Below are positions 39,673 to 53,100 of a stretch of DNA of 64,000 nucleotides, in pieces (the first letter of the stretch is position 1; each line of letters opens with the position of its first letter). A model generated the notes under the pieces. That model was not told where the DNA came from and searched no databases. It saw nothing but the letters and a program-made list of their open reading frames with translations. A program made the translations under genes and the position numbers. Source of the DNA: Neocallimastix lanati (nom. inval.) (lineage: Eukaryota; Neocallimastigomycota; Neocallimastigomycetes; Neocallimastigales; Neocallimastigaceae); NCBI GenBank assembly GCA_016946835.1, contig JACVTC010000004.1:1481001-1545000 (forward strand), given 5' to 3'.

Positions 39673-39925
39673 TATTATTATTTTTAAAGAGTACTATATT
39701 CTATAATATAGTACTCTTTAAAAAGAAGTAATTTCATTTTATTTCCACAAAAATAATATCATCAACTTTTTTTTTTTTTTTTTTTAATACTAATACCATA
39801 TTTATAACAGTTATCTAAAACATCATAGATAAATAAATTAAATATGAAAGGAAAAAGAGAGCACCTTTGACAAACGGTATGATGAATATCAGTCCAACTC
39901 ATTCTAACGGACTTATTTTTTTTTT
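39290..39925 (-). pseudogene. Scrambled LINE-type reverse transcriptase remnants
   Basis: On the minus strand 39910-39800 reads TVCQRCSLFPFIFNLFIYDV, resembling the GVRQGCPLSPxLFNLFINDI block of non-LTR reverse transcriptases. After a T-run, VDDIIFV near 39760 resembles the FADDI catalytic block. Further along, 39480-39350 reads IIPLLFIKSDKN, a TAA, then IENCPKCY, resembling the fingers motif (PIFKKGDK..NYRPIS) that normally precedes the other two. Stops and frame changes are frequent. The wrong order suggests two fragments or a rearrangement. It is dead and cannot encode an enzyme. Confidence 0.5.
39681..39724. repeat. Perfect 20-bp inverted repeat, 4-nt loop
   Basis: Left arm TTTTTAAAGAGTACTATATT (39681-39700), loop CTAT, right arm its exact reverse complement (39705-39724). 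It sits among the LINE-type remnants, just after a T-run and a short ATT run. It could form a strong hairpin in RNA or DNA; origin unknown. Confidence 0.9.
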
Positions 39926-41151
39926 TTTTTTTTTTTTGAGGGATGATTTAATAAAATTAATTATATATATAAATTTTAATATTTTACTTTTTTTTTTTTT
40001 TTGACATATTTCTCTGATAAAAAAATGAAAAGACTAATTTTTTTTTTTTCATGATTATGAAAATCAAATTTATTAGAATATAATAAAAAAAAGTTTCTTT
40101 AAATACATACTTTAGAGAGAGATTCTACTATGTAAATATACGTTTATATGTTTGTGTTTTGATGGGTATTTTACTAAATGTTGAACATATAAATTATATT
40201 CATAAAATAAGTATAAATAGCATATATATAACACAGATAACACTTATACCAACATATTTCATGTATATATACAAATATCATATATCTTAATATTTATACT
40301 ATTTTAATACTATAAACAGTAATATTTGAAGCTAAATTTCTATAATATCTAGCCTTAATGAACAAGTTTAATCATCAAGAATAAAATTATTATAAAAAAC
40401 AATATTTTAAATAAATGTACATTTCTCATATATTATATATTACAACTACTAATAATATTATAATAGTATAATTTATAATTTTTTTTTATTTTTTATATAT
40501 TTATTTATTTATTTATTTATTTTTTTAAAAATAATAATATAAAAAAAATTTTTTTTATTTATTTATTTTTTTACATTTAAAAAAAAATATATCAACTCAT
40601 CATTTTTTTTTTATTCTGTTTTTATAATATAAAAAAATAAAAAATAAAAAAAATTTTTTTTTTTCTTTTTTCTTTTTATATATATATTTAATATAAAAAA
40701 TATAATATTTTTTTAATGACTGAATAATTTAAATGTAAATATTAATAAAGATTAAATGAAATTAATTTTTTTTTTTTTTGTTTTTTGTTTTTTGTTTTGC
40801 TTTTTTTTTTTTGTTTTTGTTTTAAATTATATATATATATATATGCTTATTCTTAAAATGTTTTGTTTTTTTGAAATCATTTTCTAAAAAAAAAAAAAAT
40901 AAAATAAAATTTTTTTTATTAATATTATTGATTATATGATTATTTAATGTAATATAAAATAAATTAAAATTATATAATAAATTAGAATTTCCTTTTCTCC
41001 TTCTTTTAATTAAGAAAATTAATTTAGTATTTATATATATATATTTATTATATATTATTGGTATCATGAGAAACTATCTATAATATATTAAATATTTTTA
41101 TTTTTATTCAAATGGATTTATTAAATAATTTTTTTTGGTTAAATTTTATTT

Positions 41152-44100
41152 TTAAATTAATAATTCATTATCCATATATTGATCATAAGAAGGAGTTTTG
41201 ACTGAATCTTCTCCAAAAATCTTTGTAACAATCATATTTATAAGATCTTCTGTTGTTATTTCACTATTTAGTAATGATGATTGAGGAAGTTCAACATTCT
41301 TTTCATCTTCAACCCATTTTACAATTTCTGTTGAAGTTAAAGAATCTAAACCATAGACTTGTAGTGGTACATTGGTATCAATATCTTCATCAACTAAACC
41401 CAATAAATCTTGTAATTTTTCAACAACTTCATTTCTTAAAAGTCCAACGACTTCTTGTCTATTTCCAGTAGAAATATTTTTCTTCTTTAACATATCATCA
41501 GCTACTATAGCTTCATGAGTTTGATCATATCGATTAACAGAACCATCAAATGTACTTTCACTATCAGCAATACTTGATACTGGTTTTGATTTTGAAATAT
41601 CATCATTGAAATCCATACTAGTATTATTGGATGGGACATTATAGAAATTTGATCCATCATTCTTAGCTAATAAATTACGAGAAATAATATTAATTAATTC
41701 ATTCGTGGTTACTTCATCACTTAGTAATTGATTTTGTGGTATGGAAATCTTATATTCGTCTTGAACCCAATTGATTACTTCCATGGCTGTTAAAGAATCT
41801 AATCCATAGACACGAAGTGGAATAGCGGGATCAATTTTTTCATCAACCAAACCTAACATATTTTGTAATCTATCACATACATCATTCTTTAAAGCTTCAC
41901 TATCTATATTATTAGTTTTTATTTCATCCTTTTGAAGAGTTGGAATGTGTTGATAAAGAGGATCAATATTGGATTGAACTTCAACAGTTTGAACATTTAA
42001 GCTAGTTGGAATTACTGGTGTAACTGGTGCTACTGTATTCTTAACAGCTGGGGCAACTATTGGTGCTGGTGCAGCAGCAATAGGTACTGGTGCAGCTGGG
42101 GACGATTCAGTAGCTGGAGCAGAAGAAGAACCATCCATAATGACATTAATTAAATCTTCAGTAGTAATATCATCTCCTAATAATTGACTTTGACTGAATT
42201 CAATATTCATTTCACTTTCTATCCATTTAGTTAATTCCATAGCAGTTAAAGAATCTAAACCATAGACACGAAGTGGAATGGTAACATCAATTTCTTCATC
42301 AATTAAACCTAACATGCTTTGTAATTTTTCAGTAATATCCTTGGTTAATTTGTCCCTGTTAAGACCACTAGATTTCTTAGCAATAGTAGCAGGTGCAGCT
42401 CTTACTTGAGCAACTGGAGCTGGAACTGGAGCTGGTTGGAACGATTTAACTGGTGGTTTAATTGATGCTTGAACTGGTGCTGGAACTGGTACTGGAACTT
42501 GTTGGAAAGATCTCGTTTGAGTAATATGTGTTGGAACTGGTGCTGGTTGGAAGGATCTTACTGAAGGTTGTTGATATGCAGCAACAGGTGCTGGTGCAGC
42601 TGGGGACGATTCAGTAGCTGGAGCAGATGAAGAACCATCCATAATGACATTAATTAAATCTTCGGTAGTAATATCATCTCCTAATAATTGACTTTGACTG
42701 AATTCAATATTCATTTCACTTTCAATCCATTTGGTTAATTCCATAGCAGTTAAAGAATCTAAACCATAGACACGAAGTGGAATGGTAACATCAATTTCTT
42801 CATCAATTAAACCTAACATGCTTTGTAACTTTTCAGTAATATCCTTTGTTAATTTCTCCTTGCTTAGACCATTAGATTTCTTAGCGGTAGCGACTGAAAC
42901 TTGAGTTCTTGATGTATCAACTGGAAGAGCAGCTGAAGCTATAACTGGAGCTGGTTGTACATTTCTTACTGGAACAGATTTTGGTACTCGAGTAGCAACT
43001 TGGGATGATTGGAGGTTTTGGGGTGAAACTGGTTTTGGAACTTGTGCATTAATAGAAGCGGTTTGGAAAGGTTTCGATTGATTAACAACTGGTATAGTAG
43101 CTGGTGCTGCGACTTGAACTGGAACCGAAGCTGAAGAAGAACCATCCATGATAACATTAATTAAATCTTCAGTAGTAATATCATCTCCTAATAATTGACT
43201 TTGACTGAATTCAATATTCATTTCACTTTCTATCCATTTGGTTAATTCCATAGCAGTTAAAGAATCTAAACCATAGACACGAAGTGGAATGGTAACATCA
43301 ATTTCTTCATCAATTAAACCTAACATGCTTTGTAATTTTTCAGTAATATCCTTGGTTAATTTGTCCTTATTAAGACTACTGGATGGTTTAGCAGCAGCAA
43401 CTGGAGCTGGTTGGAAAGATTTTGCTTGAGCAACAGGAAGAACTGGAGCTGGTTGGAAAGACTTTACTTGAGCCATTGGGGCAACCGTTGTTGGTTGGAA
43501 AGGTTTTGCTTGAGATACTGGGGCAGCAGCTGGAGCCGAAGCTGAAGAGGAACCATCCATGATGACATTAATTAAATCTTCAGTAGTAATATCATCTCCT
43601 AATAATTGACTTTGACTGAATTCAATATTCATTTCACTTTCAATCCATTTGGTTAATTCCATAGCAGTTAAAGAATCTAAACCATAGACACGAAGTGGAA
43701 TGGTAACATCAATTTCTTCATCAATTAAACCCAACATACTTTGTAATTTTTCAGTAATATCTTTGGTTAATTTGTCCTTATTAAGACTACTGGATGGTTT
43801 AGCCGCAGCAACTGGAGCTGGTTTGAAAGATTTAACTTGAGCAACTGGGGCAACTGGAGCTGGTTGGAAAGACTTTGCTTGAGCAACAGGAAGAACTGGA
43901 GCTGGTTGTAAAGATTTAGCTTGAGCAACAGGAAGAACTGAAGCTGGTTGGAAAGACTTTACTTGAGCCATTGGGGCAACCGTTGTTGGTTGGAAAGGTT
44001 TTGCTTGAGATACTGGGGCAATTGGAGTTGGTTGGAAAGACTTTGTCTGAGCAATTGGAGCAGCAGCTGGAGCCGGAGCTGAAGAGGAACCATCCATGAT

Positions 44101-47100
44101 AACATTAATTAAATCTTCAGTAGTAATATCATCTCCTAATAATTGACTTTGACTGAATTCAATATTCATTTCACTTTCTATCCATTTGGTTAATTCCATA
44201 GCAGTTAAAGAATCTAATCCATAGACACGAAGTGGAATGGTAACATCAATTTCTTCATCAATTAAACCTAACATGCTTTGTAATTTTTCAGTAATATCTT
44301 TGGTTAATTTGTCCTTATTAAGACTACTGGATGGTTTAGCAGCAACAACTGGAGCTGGTTTGAAAGATTTAGCTTGAGCAACTGGAAGAACTGGAGTTGG
44401 TTGGAAAGACTTTGCTTGAGCAACTGGAACAACTGAGGCAACAGCTGGTGTAATTGCTGGAGCAGATGGAGAAGATTCAGTAGCTGGAGCAGAAGAAGAA
44501 CCATCCATGATAACATTAATTAAATCTTCAGTAGTAATATCATCTCCTAATAATTGACTTTGACTGAATTCAATATTCATTTCACTTTCAATCCATTTGG
44601 TTAATTCCATAGCAGTTAAAGAATCTAAACCATAGACACGAAGTGGAATGGTAACATCAATTTCTTCATCAATTAAACCCAACATACTTTGTAATTTTTC
44701 AGTAATATCCTTAGTTAGTCTATCCTTGTTAAGACGAGTAGCTGGTTTAGCTACGGTAACTGGAGCAGCAACTTTCACTTGAGTGTTTGGAGCGGATTGG
44801 AAAGATCTTGATTTCATAGTAACATGATCAGCAGCTGGAGCTACAGTACCAGAATTAAAGGAACCTATCTGAACAGGAACTGGATTAATTGGAACTGGTC
44901 TAAAGGTTTTTATTGCCACTGGAGTAAAGGAACGCATGGAAGAAGTACCAGTAGCAGTGGCACCTGGTCTTGGAGTAGAGGTTGGTTCATCCATATAATG
45001 ACCACCACCATTCTTAATTAAAGATGGAAGATTCAATTTCTTTTCAGTTGGGTAGGTCACATTTGGAACTGGATTAACACCACGTAAATGAGAAATACTA
45101 CGAGTTACTGGAGCAACAAAAGTAGCATCATAGGACATATCAGCCCAATTCTTAGCCATGTAAACATTAGCTGGGAGATCATAACGAATTAAACCATCCA
45201 TAACATTAACTAATTCATCGGTATCTAAAAGAGCAATTAATTGCTCAAAGTCCTTGGATTGTTTTGTTTGATTCCACTTAGCTAAGTAACCAGAACCACG
45301 CATAGCTGGAAGTGCAATACAATTACCTGAAAGTCCCTTTTCTCTACGATGATCAACAATTGAACTTAAGAAGGCATTAGCAGCACCATAAGCCGTTTGA
45401 CCACGATTACCTAAGACATCAAGAATAGAAGAAAAGACCACAAACAATTGAACTTGATGAGCCTTTTGAGCCGTAACCAAATGTAAATTCCATGCTCCTT
45501 CAGCCTTGGCATTGAAACCCTTACGAAGTAAGGCAAGATCAGAAGTACTAATTAAACCAGGAGCAAAGCGATTAGCTAAATGGAAGACACCAGCAATTCT
45601 TGGTTGGCATTGTTCGAATAATTGTTTAACATCTGTCTTGTTAGTAATATCACAGGTCTTAATCATGACATTTATATTCTTTTCCATTAATGATCTAACA
45701 ATTGGTTGTTGGTATTGCTTTTCAACAGAACCACTAGTAGTTAATAAAATGTTCTTAGCACCACGGCTAACGAGCCAAAGAACAACTCTTAAACCTACAC
45801 CACCAAAAGCACCAGTAACTAAATAGGTCATGTTGGAATCAATCAAGGTTAATGGAGAACATTCATATTTCATTTTTTCATCAAATTCAATACATGTCTT
45901 GCCAATATTTCTACCACTAGCAAGATAGAAGAAGGCATCCTTGTATTTATTAGCTGGGAAAATTTTAGCTGGTATTGGCGTAAGTTTACCAGTATTGAAC
46001 AAATCAAAGATAATATTTTTGTAGACACTCATTTGTTGGTTACTGAGAAGATCAATATGGGATGAGACAAAGGAAATATTATTAAGAAGACAGTGAAGAC
46101 CCAACTTGCTGTCATTTAAAATATCTGTCTTTCCAATTTCAACAAATTTACCACCATTCTTTAAGCATTTAATTCCCATTCGAAGGCTACTTCCAGAAAG
46201 AGAGTTTAATACAAAATCAACACCTTCTCCATTCGTCCAATTCATTACATCACGATAAAATTCTTCTGGATTTCTAGAGTTGGTTACATGTTCAAGACCA
46301 TAGGTTTCACGGAGGAATTGTTGTTTAGAAGAAGAAGCACTAGCAATAATATTAGCACCCCAAAGTTGACATAATTTCACAGCAGCTTGACCAACACCAC
46401 CAGCAGCTGCATGAATTAAAATTGTTTGACCAGGTTTAATACCACCAGCACGAACGTGTAAACTGTAATAAGCGGTAATAAAAACAATAAACATACCGGC
46501 ATATTCAACTTTATACATACTTTCTGGAATCTTCTGAACAGAAAGTGGATCAACAACACTATAGGTACGTAATAGATGACCATACTTGTGAGAAAAGGCA
46601 ACCACTGGATCACCAATTTGTAATTTATTTCTTGGGTTGCTTGCGACGTTTTTACCGATAGCAACAACTCGACCAATACATTCCATACCTGGTTCATAAT
46701 CATCAAATCCAATAAGAGCATCCATAGCAGTCATAATATCCTTGAATTGTAATGAAACACCCTTTGTTTTAACAACAACTTCATCATCACTATAGGATGG
46801 AAGACCAATGCATTCACTGTACTTCATTTGACCAATTTGTCCATTAGCACTTCTTTCTAACTTTATGTTTGAAGACTTCACTACGGGTTCCTTATCAAGT
46901 TTCATAAATCTTACACATTGAATCTTACCATCAATAATTTCAACTTCTGGATCATCCATAGTTAAACTACTACGTAAAGTAGCTAAATATAGATCTTCAA
47001 ATTTATCGGTATGAGCAGTGAATAATGGGACTTTACATTCAGCACGAGCAGCACGAACCATACCAATAACTGCCTTACTAGTAGCTATAGCATGAGATTG

Positions 47101-50100
47101 AACAGATTCATCCTTGATGTACTTGGAAGCAGCAAACAACGTTGGGATTTCATAATTAACCATAGTCTTAAGAACCATAAATGCACGATCAATTTCTGGA
47201 CTTTCAATGTAACTAGTATCGATAACAAAGGTTTCCTTTGGTTCAATCATCTTACTCTCTACCATTTGTTGAATATTCTCAACATAATTACCTGGTAAAA
47301 CCCAAATATTCTGTAAACCAGCAACAACACTACCAATATGAGTGGCAAAAGTATTAGCTTCATTTTGTTGGTTTTCAGTACACATAACAATAACATTACG
47401 ACAATTGACAGGTAAAGATTCCGTAGTTGAAGGAGCCTTTTCTTCATAACCTAAAATATGAATCCAATCAATTGCCTTTTCGGCCTTGGTACGACGGAAA
47501 GACATAGTTAAACCTTCAACATAACCAAAGATATTTTTGTTTTCATCATATATGTAAACATTAGAAACACATTCCTTAAAGTCTTGTTTTACTAATTCAG
47601 TAGCAACAATAAGAGTACCTTCTGGGAAGTGACCACCTTGGCTTAAAACAATCTTCTTCATACGAATTGGAAGAGCTTGGCTATCACCAGCAGCAACACC
47701 AGAAGCAAAAACGATTTGAATACAGTTATCTAAAACAGCAGGATGACAAACCATCTTTTGATGTTCCTTAGTTACAGTTAACTTACCATATGCAACATTC
47801 TTTCCAGAACGAATAGCCTTATATAAACGGAATTCCTTACCATAATCTAAACCAATTTCTTCAGTACGGTTATAGAACATGGCTGGAGTAACACCTTGAC
47901 CACCAGCAACAGAAGCACATTGCTTAATGAAGTAATCAGCAGATGGAAGATTCTTTAAAGTTTCAGTTTCATCCTTATCGTTAAACTTACCTGAAGAAAC
48001 TTCAACATCATCATTAAAGATAATCTTATAAGTATGATTACTTCTTTCTTCTTCATAAGTAATTGGCATTGGTCCTGTAACGGTATTAAAATCAATGTTC
48101 TTATCAAAGATACCCATACGATCAAACTTCATATCTTCAAAAGAAATGATAGGTCTTTGAGCACTCTTCAATGGATGAGCAGTAGCAAAACCACTGAAGG
48201 CACGACTTACTGAACCAGCGGCTGGAAGAACAATTTTTTTATTAACAATGTGATCTTGAAGATATCTATGATTTTCAAAGTTCCATTGATTACCTGTACT
48301 GTACAATATATTAGTTTTAGAAGAAACAAAAGTAGTCTTTTGATGTTGTGATGCATCAGTAGCCTTTGGCTTAGCAATAGGAGCTTTAGATGATGCTAAA
48401 GATGTTGCATTAACAGCACCAGCAGCCGGAGCAACCTTACCAGACTTTATGTTCTTAAGAAGTTTAAGATCATCTTCTGTAAGACCCATTTCCTTAAGAA
48501 CAATGTCACGAGTAGTATAAATATCATGGTTAGAATCAGTACCAATACGATCGGTGTATTGCTTTCTAATAAACTTACGGTTCCATACGTGCTTTGGAAG
48601 AGTGAAATTTATTGAACGTAACTTCTTTAATGGAACAGTATCACCTGTCTTAATTTGCTTAAGATCAACCTTTCCTTCCCAAATTTGAGTATAATCGATG
48701 TATTCAATAGCATTATCAATAAATAAGACTGCACTAGTACGGCACATACTATCAATGTCATCCATTTTACGAGATAATGAAAAGTAAACGTTATCCTTGC
48801 CATAAATTTCTTTAAGATACATACCAAGAACTGGATGAGCACCAATTTCTAATACACGCTTAGAGCACTGAGTACCAATAGTGGCGGCTGCATAGAAATT
48901 AACTGGGTTACGGATATTAGCCCACCAGTAGTTTTCATCAAATGGACCATCATATTCTTGGCCCAAGCATGCGGAAATAAACTTACACTTTGGAGCATGA
49001 GTACGTTCACCAATTCCTTTAATACTTTCCTTGAAGGCTTGTTCAGCACCTTCAACATATGGAGAATGGAAGGCTTGCTTAACCTTTAAAACAACGGCAA
49101 AGAGATTTTGAGCTTTAGCTTCTTGAGCTACAGCATTAATTTGTTCAAGATCACCAGCTAAAGTAACAGAATTAGCACTATTAACAGCAGAGATGAAAAC
49201 ATTTGGCTTATTGCTCATAAAGTATTGTGCTTGTTCAACAGAACATCCAAGTGCTAACATACCCTTTCCAGTTCCATCTAATTGAGAAAGAATATGACCA
49301 CGCATATATAACAGTAAAACGGCATCTTCAAGGGTAAGTATACCAGCAGCATAAGCAGCAGCAACTTCTCCCATGCTGTGTCCATAAACTGCTTCTGGAG
49401 TAACACCCATAGCTTTCCAAATTTCAGTAAGAGCAATTTGAGCAACACCAATAGCAAGAATAGAGTATTGTGGAAGAGAAAGATCAGCTTCACTAATTTG
49501 GGCAGCATCACCCTTGAAAATTTGATACTTTTCAAAGATATCTTCACCACCATTGTAGGTAACAAGAACAGCAGCACAATAATCAACAACCTTCTTGAAA
49601 AGACCGTTCACTTGATACATACGTCTACCCATGTTTATAAATTGGGAACCTTGACCAGAGAAAGCAAAGTTGACACCTGGTTTTTCAATCATCTTTATAC
49701 GCTTCATGTATATCTTTTCATGTCTCTTAAACTTTTCAGCATCTCCTTGTATCATTTCTTCAATTAACGCTTTAGCTTCATCAACAGAGCCGAAAATCAT
49801 GGCTGAACGTACATTTTCAGATTCATGACATTGAGTAGCAATAAAAAGCTCTTGTAAAAGAACTTCCTTTGGAACTTCAGTACTCCATTTCTTTAAAAGT
49901 TTTTTAAGGGTTTGTTCATCAAAGGCGGAAAAGGTAGCTACTACTAGATTCTTTGGATCTTTAATGGTCATCTTTAAGTCTTCTGGTTTTTCATTTACTA
50001 CTTCTTCAAAAATAGCATTACCATTGGAACCACCAAAACCGAAGGAATTAACAGCGATACGTAATGTATGTGGAGTAGTCCATGGTTCTAATTTAGTGGC

Positions 50101-53100
50101 AACCTTAATACCTAATTTTTCAGCATCAATAGCTGGATTCATTTCGTTATGTGCAATGGTTGGAACCATAGTACGATGGTATAACATCAAAATGGCCTTA
50201 ATCATACCAATAATACCACTTGAATATTCACCATGACCAGTATTACCCTTACTAGAACCAATAATTAATGGATAAGTAGGTTGATCAATAATTTCTTCAG
50301 TTTCACCTGGACGAGTAGTTTTGATTTGTTTTCCTTCACGAACTCTACGACCATAAGCATAACCGATAGAACGAGCTTCAATTGGATCACCAACAGCCGT
50401 ACCAGTACCATGAGCTTCCACATAATCAATAGTGGCTGGATCAATATTGCACTTTTCGCAAACATGAGACAATAATTTGCATTGAGATTCGTAGGATGGC
50501 ATGGTTAAAGAAGGAGTATGACCATCTTCATTAGTACCACTACCTAAGATAGCACAGTAAATCTTATCACCATCTCTAACGGCCTTTTCATATGGCTTAA
50601 TCATAATCATACCAGCACCTTCAATACGAGAGTAGCCATCAGCATTCTTATCGAAAGGCTTACATGAACCATCAGTGGAAACTACACGAAGTTGAGAATA
50701 AGCGACATAATTTCCTGGTGCAAATAATAAATTAGTACCGGCGATAAGTGCAGCATCACAATCATCAGTAATCATGGAATTAATTGCAAGGTTTAAGGCA
50801 GTCATTGAAGCTGAGCATGCTGTATTAGTACAAACAGATGGACCATTTAAATCGAAAACATAGGAAATACGATTAGCAAGAATTGAAAGTTCAAGACCAG
50901 TAGCAGAATGTTGAGTTAAATCATTTGAATGAGAAATTTGAGATGCAACAAAGTCCATACCAGAAGAACCAACAAATACACCTGTTCTGGAACCTCTCAA
51001 CTTCTTAGGATTGATATTAGCATCTTCAAAAGTTTCAACAGCTAACTCTAATAACCAACGTTGTTCTGGTGACATTTCTTTAGCTTCATTTTGAGAAATA
51101 GAGAAATATTTATTATCAAAGTAGAATGCATCTTCTAAAAAGGCACCTCTATCAGTTTGTATGGTACCTCTCTTTGGTTCTTTGTTGTACCATTCTGCTG
51201 TATTCCAACGATCACCTGGAATCTCTGAGGTAAGACAACGTCCAGTAGTGAGCATTTCCCAGAAATCTTCTTTAGATTTAATATTACCTGGGAAACGACA
51301 ACCAACACCAATAACGGCATACTTTGGTTTATTAATTGGATGAAGATAACTTTTCTTTTCATAAGTATCAAATTCAGTAACTCTTGGTTTTAATGGATTT
51401 GGAATGGAAGGATAAATCTTAGAGGACTTATTAACTAAAATTTCAGGGTATTCTTGTTGAGCTACACGTCCTATAATACTTAAAGCTTCATCGATATCTT
51501 CATCAGTGAGTGAACCTAAAACAGTAGTTCTTAATCTAGCCATATTCTTTGGAACAGCTGGGAAAGCAACAGCAGAGAAATTTAAACCTTCTTCATATAA
51601 ACGTCTTTGGAATTTAATACCATTAATTTCATCATAAATCATAATTGGACATACACAACTAACACCTTCAATAATTTCAAAACCAAGGTTACGAATACCT
51701 TCTTTCCAATGTTTTACATTACGTTGAAGTCTGGCACGAATGCTATTTGGACCTTCTTCTTCAATTAAGTCAAGAGCTTTTAATGAAGTAGCAGCATATA
51801 CTGGGGTATTATTTGTTGAGAAAATAATACCACTTGAATTTTCTAATTTGTTTTGATACTCTCTTCTACAACAAATATAACCACCGTGAGAACAAAGTGA
51901 TTTAACTAAAGTACCAGTAACAAAATCAACAGATCCTGGCATATTAAAATAGTCTAATGTACCATAACCGTGTGGACCTTTATATTTTAGTTATTTCATT
52001 TCATTTTAAAAAACAATTATATTTAAGTAATAAAAATTGATTTAATCCAAATGACAAAATTGTTAAATAAATATTATATATATATATATATAATTATTAT
52101 TAATTGTATAAAATTTAACACATAAAAAATGAATTATATATTTTAATTAGTATATTGCAAAAAGATAATTAATTATTTATATATAATTGTATATAATTAT
52201 AGCTATTTTTATTTTTATTATAAATAAATTTAGCTCTTTCCATTTAATGAAAAAATTTTTTCATAAAAAACTTACCAATGATACCCAAAGCATGACATTC
52301 ATCAATCATAGTTTTACAATTGTATTTCTTTGCAATTCTAACAATATTTGGTAAATCACAAACATCACCTAGATTAATTTAAATTAAAAAATTATTTATG
52401 TACATAATCATAACATTATTAGATATTTGAGAGAACTTTTCATAAAATATTTTAAAAAAAAAAAAAAATATTAAATTTGAATATAATTATTTATATCAAA
52501 TAAGTTAAATTTTGAAATAATTTACCTTCCATACTAAATACACCATCGAAAATAATTAATTTAACTCTATCTGGGAATTTTTCATTAATTAATTTTACAT
52601 TTTTTTCTAAATCTTCCATATCATTGTGCTTATATTTAATCATTTTGGCTTTAGACAAATCAATACCATCGATAATTGTAGTATGATTTAATTCATCTGA
52701 AAAAACAAAATCTTTAGCACCAACAATTAATGGAATAATGGTCATATTTGCAAGAGTAGCTATTGTATTAAATATCATATTTAGTAAAATAAAATATATA
52801 TATATATATATAAAAATAATTATATATATATATATAATTATTTTTTTTTTTTTTTTTTTTTAGTAATGAAAACTCCATTTTATAATATCTTTAGCAATTA
52901 AATAAAAAATAAATTATATACATACCTCCAGAAGTAGTTACACCATATGGTAAACCATATATTTTACCTAAACGATAACCTAACTTCTCATGAAGATTAG
53001 TTAAACCACCAAATGGTGCACTTCCCAGAGGACTCAATCCATATTGTTCAATTGCTTTATAAGCAGCTTCTTTCATTCTTGGATCTTGATTTAATCCAAG

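Noticed and set aside
41152-41300. Thioesterase, reductase or condensation domain at the megasynthase C terminus
   Set aside because: The protein ends about 65 residues after the last ACP serine; no GxSxG or Rossmann motif is present.
46900-47460. C-methyltransferase domain between DH and ER
   Set aside because: The segment has the features of a structural pseudo-KR (MVRAARAECKVP...) and no SAM-binding glycine motif.
41253-51371. Many short frames on both strands inside the megasynthase exon
   Set aside because: All overlap a continuous, domain-rich frame and show no domain signals themselves.
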